Positions 38,614 to 46,749 of a DNA stretch of 64,000 bases are shown piece by piece. This DNA is from Rhizobium sp. Leaf371 (GTDB taxonomy: Bacteria; Pseudomonadota; Alphaproteobacteria; Rhizobiales; Rhizobiaceae): positions 842,083 to 906,082 of the forward strand of contig NZ_LMQB01000001.1 of assembly GCF_001424045.1 (NCBI RefSeq), given 5' to 3'. The position numbers and the translations under genes were made by a program. Position 1 is the first letter of the stretch; each line of letters opens with the position of its first letter. Below the pieces are notes generated by a model. The model saw only the letters and a program-made list of their open reading frames with translations. It did not search any database and had not been told where the DNA came from.

Positions 38614-39171
38614 CTAGCGGATCGAGCCGACGGCCATGGTGTCGGTCTGGCGCGTCAGGGCGACGCCGATGACGGGGACCATGGTCTCCTCGACCTTGAC
38701 CGAGATGGTGATGTTGAGGAGCGAGGGATCCGACATGCGGGCGATCATCGCGCCGTTCAGCTTCTTGCGGTTGATGCCGACGACGATCTTGTCCTTCGAC
38801 ACGTTGCCCGAGACGATGTCGAGGCCCTTGCCTTCGGCGCCGTCGAGGAACTTGCCGGTATAGCTGTTGCCCTTCTGGCTGATGACGGCCGACATCGGCT
38901 GCTTGAAGACGCCGACGCGGCAGAAGCCGTCGAGCTTGATGCCGGTGGCATCCGTCGGCTCGCCGGACAGCTCGCAGGTGAACTTCGTGCCCTTGTACTT
39001 GCCGGCGACGATTTCGCCCGGGCCTTTCCACTGGCCTGCGACCTGTTCGAAGAAGGCCTTGTCGCGGCTTTCGGCGAGCGCCGGGGCAGGGACGGCGGCG
39101 AATGCCGCAAGCGTGAGTGCGGCCATACATGCGGCAGGGCCGCGCGCGATCAAAGAAGGGCGCGAGAACAT
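38614..39171 (-). CDS. Conserved-looking exported protein of unknown function
   Basis: A 185-residue protein with a signal peptide (residues 1-34, ending PAPALAES). The mature part is beta-rich: QVAGQWKGPGEIVAGKYKGT, FTCELSGEPTD, KLDGFCRVGVFKQPMSAVIS, then GKFLDGAEGKGLDIVSGNVS. Two cysteines could form one disulfide. It resembles a lipocalin-like or beta-barrel periplasmic protein, but I cannot name the family. The start at 39171 has AAGGATCG upstream; an ATG at 39219 is less likely. It is divergent from the cytochrome b gene. Confidence 0.65.
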   Translation of the reverse strand: MFSRPSLIARGPAACMAALTLAAFAAVPAPALAESRDKAFFEQVAGQWKGPGEIVAGKYKGTKFTCELSGEPTDATGIKLDGFCRVGVFKQPMSAVISQKGNSYTGKFLDGAEGKGLDIVSGNVSKDKIVVGINRKKLNGAMIARMSDPSLLNITISVKVEETMVPVIGVALTRQTDTMAVGSIR

Positions 39172-39418
39172 GGGCGATCCTTGAGGGTCGGTGTCGAGAA
39201 CGTGAGGTGACATTGGCACTTGAATGGTTAATGGAGCGTTTCATTCGGCCGAACGGCGCGCGCGGACCGTGACGATCCGGTGGACCGCTGCAGATTTGCA
39301 ACGCTTTCGATCCGCCGCGGTCGCCCTATCTTGGCATGGTCCGCGCGCGGGATTCTAAGACGGCTTTTTCACATGCGCCGCAGATCGCAGATGCGAATCG
39401 CGGCGGGGGAGATCATCG

Positions 39419-40294
39419 ATGACGCCTGTATCCGAAGAGATGGCATCCGGTGCCCGGCGCGGAGGGCGGCTGATCTATCGGCACGGTCTCATGACGCGCC
39501 TCACGCACTGGAGCTGGGCCGTCGCGCTTTTCTTCCTGCTGCTGAGCGGCCTGCAGATCTTCAACGCGCATCCCACCCTCTACATCGGCACGCAGTCGGG
39601 CTTTGCCTTCGACAACAGCGTCCTGAAGATGGATGCGATCTACGGGCCGGACGGGCAGCCGCAGGGACGAACGACCATCTTCGGGCACAGCTTCGACACG
39701 AGCGGCGTGTTCGGCATGAGCGGGCCGGCGGAGCGGCCGGCCTATCGCGGCTTTCCCGCCTGGGCGACCGTGCCGTCCTATCAGGATCTCGCCACCGGCC
39801 GCGTGGTCCACTTCTTCTTCGCCTGGGTGCTTGCCGTCACGCTGCTCGTCTGGCTGATCTCGGCCCTCGTTACCAGGCGGCTCCGGCGCGACCTGCTGCC
39901 ATCGGGGCAGGAACTGCGCCACATTCCGCGCGATATCGCCGACCATGCCCGGCTGCGCTTTCGCCATGACGGCCGCTACAACGTGCTGCAGAAGCTTTCC
40001 TATGGCGGCGTGCTCTTCATCCTGTTTCCGCTGGTGATCCTCACCGGGCTTTCGATGTCGCCGACCATGAATGCCGCCTGGCCCTTCCTGCTCGATCTCT
40101 TCGGCGGGCGGCAGACGGCGCGGACGCTGCATTTCGCCTGCATGCTGGCGCTCGTCCTGTTCTTCGTGGTGCACATCCTCATGGTGCTGCTCGCAGGGCC
40201 GCTGAATGAGCTGCGCTCCATCATCACCGGACGTTACCGCACGCGCGACACCGTGCCTGTCACCGATGCCGCTTCCGGAGAACCGAGATCATGA
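39419..40294 (+). CDS. Cytochrome b561-type membrane subunit for a molybdenum oxidoreductase
   Basis: A 291-residue inner-membrane diheme-type cytochrome b with four helices: TM1 near residues 32-50, TM2 near 128-150, TM3 near 195-216, TM4 near 240-262. Candidate heme histidines sit in RLTHWSW, GRVVHFFFA, RTLHFACML and FFVVHILMV. An insertion of about 80 residues between TM1 and TM2 (from NAHPTLYIGTQ on) should face the periplasm, which is unusual for plain b561 proteins. It overlaps the following Moco enzyme gene by four bases, so it most likely passes electrons between the quinone pool and that enzyme. GGGGAGAT precedes the ATG. Confidence 0.85.
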   Translation: MTPVSEEMASGARRGGRLIYRHGLMTRLTHWSWAVALFFLLLSGLQIFNAHPTLYIGTQSGFAFDNSVLKMDAIYGPDGQPQGRTTIFGHSFDTSGVFGMSGPAERPAYRGFPAWATVPSYQDLATGRVVHFFFAWVLAVTLLVWLISALVTRRLRRDLLPSGQELRHIPRDIADHARLRFRHDGRYNVLQKLSYGGVLFILFPLVILTGLSMSPTMNAAWPFLLDLFGGRQTARTLHFACMLALVLFFVVHILMVLLAGPLNELRSIITGRYRTRDTVPVTDAASGEPRS

Positions 40295-41082
40295 GCCGCA
40301 CCTTCCTGGCCAATCGCCGCCGTTTCCTGACGCTGGCCGGCGTTGCCGCCTCGACCGTGCCGCTTTCCGGCTGTGACGTGCTCGACGGCGTTCTCTCGGG
40401 CGATAGCGCGGTTCGCAAGACGCTCGCCTCCGCCAACAGCCTGAGCTATCGCGTCCAGCGCCTGCTGGCGGGCGACAGGCTTGCGCCTGAATTTTCGGCC
40501 ACCGAAATCCGGCAGGGGCAGCGGCCGAACGGCTCGACGGATCCGAACGGGGCTGACTATCTCGCGCTGAAGGCGACGGCGTTCGCCACCTACCGATTGC
40601 CGGTGACCGGGCTCGTGGACAAGCCGCTCGATCTCGGCCTCGACGAGATCCGTGCCATGCCCGCGCGCACCCAGATTACCCGCCATGACTGCGTGGAGGG
40701 CTGGAGCTGCATCGCCAAATGGACCGGCGTGCCGCTCGCCGCCATTCTCGATCAGGCGAAGGTGCGGCCGGAAGCCCGCTACGTCGTGTTCCGGTGCTAC
40801 GACGCCATGGACATCGGGCTCGGCGGACCGACGCCCTATTACGAATCCATCGACCTTTTCGACGCCCGCCACCCGCAGACGATTCTCGCCTATGGCTGCA
40901 ACGACGCGGCCCTGTCGGTCGCGAACGGCGCACCGCTCCGCGTCCGGGTCGAGCGGCAGCTCGGCTACAAGATGGCGAAATACATCCGGTCAATCGAACT
41001 CGCCGCGACGCTCTCCCCCTATGGCGGCGGCAAGGGCGGGTTCTGGGAAGATGTCGGCTATGACTGGTATGGCGGGATCTGA
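40291..41082 (+). CDS. Molybdopterin-dependent oxidoreductase, predicted Tat lipoprotein
   Basis: A 263-residue protein of the sulfite oxidase/MsrP-like fold. The N-terminus combines a twin-arginine motif (NRRRFLTLAG) with a lipobox-like LSGC (Cys28), so it may be exported folded through Tat and then lipidated. The molybdenum-ligating cysteine is probably Cys134 in TRHDCVEGWSCIAKWTGVPL, which fits the family pattern. Other blocks are VFRCYDAMDIG and the C-terminal VRVERQLGYKMAKYIRSIEL. It is coupled by ATGA overlap to a cytochrome b gene. The substrate is unknown: methionine sulfoxide reduction and sulfite oxidation are both possible in the family. Confidence 0.85.
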   Translation: MSRTFLANRRRFLTLAGVAASTVPLSGCDVLDGVLSGDSAVRKTLASANSLSYRVQRLLAGDRLAPEFSATEIRQGQRPNGSTDPNGADYLALKATAFATYRLPVTGLVDKPLDLGLDEIRAMPARTQITRHDCVEGWSCIAKWTGVPLAAILDQAKVRPEARYVVFRCYDAMDIGLGGPTPYYESIDLFDARHPQTILAYGCNDAALSVANGAPLRVRVERQLGYKMAKYIRSIELAATLSPYGGGKGGFWEDVGYDWYGGI

Positions 41083-41105
41083 GCCGCCGGACGCCCGACG
41101 GACGG

Positions 41106-42161
41106 TCAGACCTCGTCGACCACGGACTTTTTCTGGCCCGGTGCGAGGTCGCCGATGAAGTCGCCGATGCCGGGGCGCCTCAGGGCGCGGAAAGGCATGG
41201 GGCGGCAGAGGTCCATGGCGGCGATGCCGATGCGGGCGGTCATGAGGCCGTTGACGACGCCTTCGCCGAGACGGGCCGAGAGCTTGGATGCGATGCCGTG
41301 GCCGAGCACCTGCTGGACGAGACTGTCGCCGACCGCAATCGAGCCGGTGACGGCGAGATGGGCGAGCACGTCCCGGATGAGGCGAAAGAGGCCCAGCGTT
41401 CCCGGCCGGCCGCCATAGAGATCGGCCATGGCGCGGATGAGGCGGGCGGATTCGAACACGACATAGCCGAGATCGACCAGCGCGCGCGGGCTGACCGCGG
41501 TGACGATGGAGACGCGTTTTGACGCGTTGAGGATCAGCGCGCGCGCTTCCCGGTCGAGCGGCGTCAGGAGTTCGCGCTCGGTGAGCTCGATCAGGTGCGG
41601 ACCGTCGATGATCTCGCCTTCCGTCGCCTTCAGCCGTTCGCGGCCGCGGGCGGTTTCGGGACGCGCGGCGAGATGGTGCACGAGGTCGGTCATGGTCTTG
41701 CGGGCGGCCGTGTTGCCGCTGGCTGCGAAAGCGGCGGCGACCTCGTCCTTCAGCGCCTGCACCGCATTCAGCCGCATCAGGCCGAGGACCTCCCGGCCGA
41801 CGATGCCGAGCACGGCGAGAACGACGATGGCGGCCGCGGCGATGGCGACATAGCCGAGCGCATCGTTGCGCGTGAAGAGATCGCGCACGAGGCTGTCGAT
41901 CCAGAGGCCGAGGGCGAGCGACACCAGCACGCCGAGCGCACCGAATGCGAGCTTGGCCAGCGAAAACCGTCGCTTCGGACGGCGCTCTTCCAGCGCCGAG
42001 ACGACGGGCGTGGAGAGCGTGGTGTCGGCGAACGGGTCGTCCGCATCGGGCGTGAGCACGACGCCATCGCCGAAGCTTGTCGGTGCGCGGCGGAGGTCCG
42101 GTCTTGGCGTCGTCTCGCCTTCGACCGTGAAGGCGGCGGGGCGGCGGGGAAGGTCGCTCAT
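41106..42161 (-). CDS. YcjF family (DUF697, TIGR01620) inner-membrane protein
   Basis: A 351-residue protein. A disordered N-terminus (about 65 residues) is followed by two membrane segments (LAFGALGVLVSLALGLWIDS and VAIAAAAIVVLAVLGIV). The soluble YcjF/DUF697 domain comes next, with LVHHLAARPETARGRERL and later GRPGTLGLFRLIRDVLAHLA. Function is unknown; the family is almost always paired with YcjX, as here. Its start overlaps the ycjX-like stop by four bases. YcjX-YcjF pairs belong to stress or envelope regulons in other bacteria, but no such signal is visible here. Confidence 0.88.
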   Translation of the reverse strand: MSDLPRRPAAFTVEGETTPRPDLRRAPTSFGDGVVLTPDADDPFADTTLSTPVVSALEERRPKRRFSLAKLAFGALGVLVSLALGLWIDSLVRDLFTRNDALGYVAIAAAAIVVLAVLGIVGREVLGLMRLNAVQALKDEVAAAFAASGNTAARKTMTDLVHHLAARPETARGRERLKATEGEIIDGPHLIELTERELLTPLDREARALILNASKRVSIVTAVSPRALVDLGYVVFESARLIRAMADLYGGRPGTLGLFRLIRDVLAHLAVTGSIAVGDSLVQQVLGHGIASKLSARLGEGVVNGLMTARIGIAAMDLCRPMPFRALRRPGIGDFIGDLAPGQKKSVVDEV

Positions 42162-43609
42162 GCGAGGCGGTCTCCGAACAGGAACTGCATGGCCCGATCG
42201 AGCCGGATGTGCGGAACGGACAGCTTGAGACCGCCGCCCGTTTCCTCGATATGCGGCGGGCGGAAACGGACGAAATTGACCTCCGGCAGGGGCTGGCCGG
42301 GCACCTCGTCGATCCGGCGGAACAGGCTGTCGGGATCGCGCGGCAGGTCTCCGGGGAAGATCGCCGTCTTGCGCTCGCCGTCGAACAGCTCGCCATTGAT
42401 GCGCTCGCCGGCAATGGGCGTGCCCACGATGACCGGTAGGGGATGGCCGTCGTGATTGACGGTGGCCTCGCGGGTGGCGCGCACCGAGGCGAGCGCCATG
42501 ACCTCGACGCCGGCGCCGCTGCCGCCGATCCGCTCCATGGCGCGGGCGACGATGCGCGCGGTGATGCGCTCCAGCCGGTCGTGGCTCTCATGGTGCAGGT
42601 GATCGGCCTTGGTGGCGGCGATCAGCACCTTGTCGATGCGGCGGGTGAGGAAGGACGACAGGAAGGAATTGGTGCCCGGCTGGAAGCAGCCCATGACGTC
42701 GGCCAGCGCGCTCTCCAGATCGAGCAGCGCCTCCGGCCCGCGATTGATCGCCTGGAGCGCGTCCACGAGCACGATCTGGCGGTCGAGGCGGGCGAAGTGT
42801 TCGCGGAAGAAGGGTTTGACCACATGCGTCTTGTAGGCCTCGTAGCGGCGCTCCATCATCGCATGGAGCGAACCGGAGGCGGCGCGACCGTCGGGCAGGT
42901 CGGGCAGCGGTGCGAAGGTGAGCGCGGGCGAGCCTTCGAGGTCGCCCGGCATCAGGAAGCGCCCGGGCGGCAGGGTGGAGAGCGAGCGCTCGTCCGTGCG
43001 GCAGGCGCGGAGATAACGGGTGAAGGCCTCGGCCAGCGCGCGGGTGCGGCCCTCGTCCGCATCCGCCTCGGCCGGCGCGGTGTCGCAGAGCGCCAGCCAT
43101 TCCGCGGAAAGCTCGCGGCGGATGCCGCTGCGCGCGCGCGCGACGGTGGCGGCGCTGAACTGGCGGTAGTCCTGCGAGAGGAGCGGCAGGTCGAGCAGCC
43201 ATTCGCCGGGATAGTCGACGATGTCGATGGACAGGCGGCCGGGCGAGAACATGCGATTCCAGCCGCTGGCGCTTTCATAGTCGAGCGTGATCCGCAACTG
43301 CGAGATGGCGCGGGTCGAATCGGGCCAGATGCGGTCGCGCACCAGCGCCGTGATGTGATCCTCGTACTGAAAGCGCGGCACGGCATCGTCGGGCTGCGGC
43401 TCCAGCCGGATCTTCGACACGCGGCCCGAGCGCACCGGCTCGAACACCGGCAGGCGGCCGCCGTTCAGCAGGTTGTGGACGAGGGAGGAGATGAACACGG
43501 TCTTGCCTGCGCGCGACAGGCCGGTGACGCCGAGGCGGACGGACGGATTGACCAGACCGGCGGCCCGATCCGTGAGGGTATCCAGAGCAAGTTTCGCATC
43601 GTCGGACAT
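42158..43609 (-). CDS. YcjX family P-loop GTPase-like protein
   Basis: A 483-residue cytoplasmic protein of the YcjX/DUF463 family. The P-loop is VTGLSRAGKTVFISSLVHNL near residue 30, with a DYPGEWLLDLPLL (DxxG-like) switch near 152 and ATKADHLHHE near 345 as the base-recognition-like motif. It therefore resembles a GTPase, although its nucleotide preference is not known to me. The start at 43609 follows the homology; the open frame extends far upstream. Its stop overlaps the YcjF start, forming a two-gene operon. Confidence 0.9.
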   Translation of the reverse strand: MSDDAKLALDTLTDRAAGLVNPSVRLGVTGLSRAGKTVFISSLVHNLLNGGRLPVFEPVRSGRVSKIRLEPQPDDAVPRFQYEDHITALVRDRIWPDSTRAISQLRITLDYESASGWNRMFSPGRLSIDIVDYPGEWLLDLPLLSQDYRQFSAATVARARSGIRRELSAEWLALCDTAPAEADADEGRTRALAEAFTRYLRACRTDERSLSTLPPGRFLMPGDLEGSPALTFAPLPDLPDGRAASGSLHAMMERRYEAYKTHVVKPFFREHFARLDRQIVLVDALQAINRGPEALLDLESALADVMGCFQPGTNSFLSSFLTRRIDKVLIAATKADHLHHESHDRLERITARIVARAMERIGGSGAGVEVMALASVRATREATVNHDGHPLPVIVGTPIAGERINGELFDGERKTAIFPGDLPRDPDSLFRRIDEVPGQPLPEVNFVRFRPPHIEETGGGLKLSVPHIRLDRAMQFLFGDRLA

Positions 43610-43797
43610 GCGGGTGAGAAATGACACGCGACTTGGCTTCCCTCTAAGAGATCGACGACATCCACGGATGTCCGGGCCGGGTGACCCGGTTGCGATATAG
43701 GGAGCCACGCGCCCGAGGGAAAGATGAACCGGTTTGTTCCGCGCGGGAGAGCCGCGCGTGATAGCCGCACGGGATAGCGGCATGAGGCGGGCCGACC

Positions 43798-44313
43798 TCA
43801 GGGCTTGAGGACCTCGACGAGGTGGCTTGGCCGTTCGCCCGGCGCCGCGTCCGGCCTGCGGGCGATGGCGACGACCATGCCGGGCAGGAAGCCGGCCGGC
43901 AGCACCCGCGTGGCGACCGTCGAGCCGAGGCATTCCCAGGCCAGCTGCTCCAGGATCGGATTGTGACCGACGAGGGTCAGCGGTTCGCCGGTGCCGGCTC
44001 TCTCGGAGAGGTCGGCCAGCACCGCGAGATAGGCATCGAGCGCGCCGTCATAGAGCGGCGCCTCGAAGGCGATGGAGGCGGAGGGTGTTGTGCCCAGCAA
44101 AATCTCGGCCGTCTCGCGGCAGCGGCGCGCGGGCGAGCAGGCGATGTGGCCGAGCGACCAGCCCCGTGCCTGCAGCAGCGAGGCGACGCGGGCCGCGTCC
44201 GTCCGGCCCATTCCGTCGAGCGTGCGGTCGAAATCCCGCTCTCCCGCCCGGGGGCCGCCCGCACGGGCATGGCGCACGAGAAAGAGAGCAGGCTGGGACA
44301 TTGCGGACGACAT
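43798..44313 (-). CDS. SixA-like histidine phosphatase
   Basis: A 171-residue branch-2 histidine phosphatase domain protein. The catalytic RHG-type motif is LFLVRHARAGG (His near residue 14), with CSPARRCRETAEILL near 75 and the second catalytic His in LTLVGHNPILEQLA near 125. The size and motifs match SixA, which dephosphorylates the HPt domain of ArcB in E. coli; here a phosphohistidine or phosphoprotein substrate is possible, but other small phosphoesters cannot be excluded. The start could be 44313 or the Met four codons later (44301); neither has a strong ribosome site. It is divergent from dksA. Confidence 0.82.
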   Translation of the reverse strand: MSSAMSQPALFLVRHARAGGPRAGERDFDRTLDGMGRTDAARVASLLQARGWSLGHIACSPARRCRETAEILLGTTPSASIAFEAPLYDGALDAYLAVLADLSERAGTGEPLTLVGHNPILEQLAWECLGSTVATRVLPAGFLPGMVVAIARRPDAAPGERPSHLVEVLKP

Positions 44314-44612
44314 GGGGTGGCCACCGGACTTACTGAGATCAGACCTTGTCTCCCGGCCGCCGAGAAAGATCAAGCGGCGGTCTCGACCATCGGCCGGGCC
44401 ATACAGGGGAGGTCCGGCGGACATTGGAAAAAACACTGCCTGATTTTTAGGCCGCGATTGTACGCGGCACCCCTGCCGAACCTGGCGTGGTAGGGCGGCG
44501 GTCCCGCCTAGACCGGAGGGTGCCTGTCATGCTCTTGTAATTCTGGTGAAATATGAGGCCGCTAGCTTCGTTTTCGAGCAGTTTGAAATATGCGGGCGGC
44601 GTGCGCGGAGAC

Positions 44613-44641
44613 TTGAAACGCGGACTTCATAGGTCTATAGA
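44613..44641 (+). promoter_or_regulatory. Sigma-70 promoter of dksA
   Basis: The -35 box TTGAAA (44613-44618) and -10 box TATAGA (44636-44641) are separated by exactly 17 bp, preceded by C as in the rhizobial CTTGAC-N17-CTATAT consensus. The expected start point is about 25-30 bp before the TTG start codon, giving a short leader. The 300 bp between the SixA-like gene and this promoter show nothing else. Confidence 0.75.
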
Positions 44642-44675
44642 CCCGCCGCATGAGATGTTCTTCAGGAGAATCGCG

Positions 44676-45095
44676 TTGAGTGAGAAGATCGATCTTGGTA
44701 CCTACGTTCTTTCCGAAGACGACGAATTCATGAATTCCAATCAGCGGGCCTATTTTCGGGCCAAGCTGAACGCCTGGAAGAACGATATTCTCCGGGAAGC
44801 ACGCGAAACGCTCGGTCACCTTGCCGAGGAAAGCGCCAATCACCCCGACCTCGCCGACCGCGCCTCTTCGGAAACCGACCGCGCCATCGAGCTTCGGGCG
44901 CGCGACCGCCAGCGCAAGCTGATCTCCAAGATCGACTCGGCGCTGCAGCGGATCGATGAGGGAACCTACGGCTATTGCGAGGAAACCGGCGAGCCGATTG
45001 GCCTGCGGCGCCTCGACGCCCGTCCGATCGCCACCCTGTCGATCGAAGCGCAGGAGCGCCACGAGCGTCGCGAGAAAGTCTATCGCGACGAATGA
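44676..45095 (+). CDS. dksA: RNA polymerase-binding transcription factor DksA (zinc-less type)
   Basis: A 139-residue DksA: helical coiled-coil hairpin with the tip near residues 60-75 (ANHPDLADRASSETDRAIEL), then the globular part GYCEETGEPIGLRRLDARPI and a C-terminal helix. It binds the RNA polymerase secondary channel and acts with ppGpp in starvation control. Only one of the four zinc-finger cysteines of E. coli DksA remains (CEET in place of CESC, and ATLSIEAQ lacks both later ones), so it should fold without zinc. Translation begins at TTG (44676): CAGGAGA is placed correctly before it, and LSEKIDLGTY matches the usual rhizobial N-terminus MSEKIDL. An ATG at 44655 lacks a ribosome site. 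Confidence 0.93.
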   Translation: MSEKIDLGTYVLSEDDEFMNSNQRAYFRAKLNAWKNDILREARETLGHLAEESANHPDLADRASSETDRAIELRARDRQRKLISKIDSALQRIDEGTYGYCEETGEPIGLRRLDARPIATLSIEAQERHERREKVYRDE

Positions 45096-45131
45096 TCGGC
45101 CATCGGGTCTGACATAGTCCTGTAAAGTTCG

Positions 45132-45158
45132 AAATGGTCGCCTTCGGCGGCCATTTTT
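45132..45158 (+). terminator. Rho-independent terminator of dksA
   Basis: A 9 bp stem (45134-45142 with 45146-45154, one G-T pair) and loop TTC end in five Ts, 38 bp after the dksA stop. It could also serve the convergent fliO transcript partly. Confidence 0.85.
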
Positions 45159-45260
45159 CGTGATGGGATGGTCATGACAAAATCCGTGGCGCGCCGGCCT
45201 TCAGACGCTATGGGCATCCCACGGCGAGCCCCATCGGTCTTCCCGACATTGCACGACACG

Positions 45261-46295
45261 TCACGATTTGCGTTCGTTGCCCATCTCGCTGAGCATCCGG
45301 TTCATCTCCTCCTCCAGCGTCGGCTCCTTGCGCGCAGCGGGGCGGGGCGCTTCGATCGACGGGGCGCGGGGAGCGGGTTCCGATGCGATCCGGCCAAGGT
45401 CTCCCGAAATCTGCGCATCCAGCAGGCGCTCGAAATCCCGACCGTCGTCCCGCTTTCCGGTTTCGGCTGCCGCCGGGCTTCCCTTGGCCGCTGGAGCAGA
45501 GGCTTGCGGCTGGGCGGGGGGCTGGGCAAGAGGCTGGGCAGGAGGCTGGGGCGGGGACGGGATCTGCGGCAGAACACGGGCGCGGGCGGCTTCGAGGATA
45601 TCCTCGGGCGCTGCGCGCGCAGCCGGCGCGGCCGGTCTCGGTGACGGCTTCGGCGGCGCGGCCTGAGCCGGTGCGGTCACGCGGGCGGCGGGGTTCGGAC
45701 GTGGTGCGACCGCGTCGTCGCCATAGAGCGCCTGGCCCATGTTGGAAACGGGGGGCTGGGCCGGGCGTGCGGCCGGTCGTGCTTCCGCGCGGGCGTCGGG
45801 CCTCGGCTCGGCCCGGCTCTCAGGGCGGTTCTCGACCCGGCTCTCGGGGCGCCGCTCCTGGGCGATACGGGCGGGTGGTGCGGGCAAGGCCTCGGTGCGT
45901 GCGGGGCCGGCAAGGTTTGCAGGCGCGGCCTGGGCTGCGATCTGGGCATTGGCCGGCGGTGCGGCGAGGGCGGCGTTTGCGGCCTTCGGCGGCTCCAGGC
46001 CCGGATTGGCGCCGACGATCCGGCTTTCAATGACGATATCGGTCGGGCCGCCGATCATGATCAGGTGCTCGACATCGTCGCGGCGCACGAGAACGAGGCG
46101 CCGGCGGGTATCGACCGCGGCGGCATCGAGCACGGCCAGACGCGGCAGGCGATTCTTGCCGCCACGGATGAAGGGGGACGATGCACGATTGCGCATGAAC
46201 CAAAGGACGGCCACCAGCAGCAGCAGGCCGGCGGCCACGGCCACGGCAGCGATGATGAACCGACCGCCGTTATTGCCGACGACATCTTCAAACAT
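45261..46295 (-). CDS. fliO: FliO-type flagellar biosynthesis protein with long Pro/Ala-rich tail
   Basis: A 344-residue protein. A short periplasmic N-terminus (MFEDVVGNNGGR) and one membrane segment (FIIAAVAVAAGLLLLVAVLW) precede a FliO-like domain, LPRLAVLDAAAVDTRRRLVL followed by VRRDDVEHLIMIGGPTDIVI. After about residue 110 comes a 200-residue Pro/Ala/Arg-rich disordered tail ending in an acidic helix (PTLEEEMNRMLSEMGNERKS). FliO assists assembly of the flagellar export gate (FliP). No other flagellar gene is in the window. The ATG at 46295 has a strong GAGGAGAG site. It is divergent from cckA and convergent with dksA. The domain fold fits FliO well, but a role outside flagella cannot be excluded. 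Confidence 0.72.
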   Translation of the reverse strand: MFEDVVGNNGGRFIIAAVAVAAGLLLLVAVLWFMRNRASSPFIRGGKNRLPRLAVLDAAAVDTRRRLVLVRRDDVEHLIMIGGPTDIVIESRIVGANPGLEPPKAANAALAAPPANAQIAAQAAPANLAGPARTEALPAPPARIAQERRPESRVENRPESRAEPRPDARAEARPAARPAQPPVSNMGQALYGDDAVAPRPNPAARVTAPAQAAPPKPSPRPAAPAARAAPEDILEAARARVLPQIPSPPQPPAQPLAQPPAQPQASAPAAKGSPAAAETGKRDDGRDFERLLDAQISGDLGRIASEPAPRAPSIEAPRPAARKEPTLEEEMNRMLSEMGNERKS

Positions 46296-46749
46296 CTTCG
46301 CTCTCCTCGTCTGGAACGGACGGCGTGGGGACGGCGCCGCGAAATGGGAATTGACGTCTTTTTGCCGGTGGAAACAAGCCGTGAGAACGCATTGTCCCGG
46401 TAAATGGAGCGGCAGTCGGTCGCGTCCAGAGATCGGCGGGCGGAAAACCGGCTTCGTCGCGCAAATGTCGAAAACGCGCTCTCGCCGCGGGCGCGTCGCG
46501 GTCTCGGCCGGCCCGATCTTCGCAAGACGGCATTCTGCGAGGGGGGAGGCGAGGCTGGTGCCCGGAATGCGGCGGGTTCGGCTACGATCCGGTGATTCCT
46601 TGTGAATTCGGCTCAGATTGCTCGGGTGAGCGCCTGAGAACGCTTTGTCAGGCAGGCGCCGGCTGATAAAGAGAATCGACCACGGACGTCGCGTGCGCGG
46701 ACCTTCCATGGGCCGGGCCACTTCAAGCGGCGGGGCAAAGAGGACCCTG

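Noticed and set aside
46296-46749. Several small frames in the fliO-cckA gap
   Set aside because: No ribosome sites, Arg-rich products, and overlapping frames on both strands; typical of GC-rich non-coding DNA.
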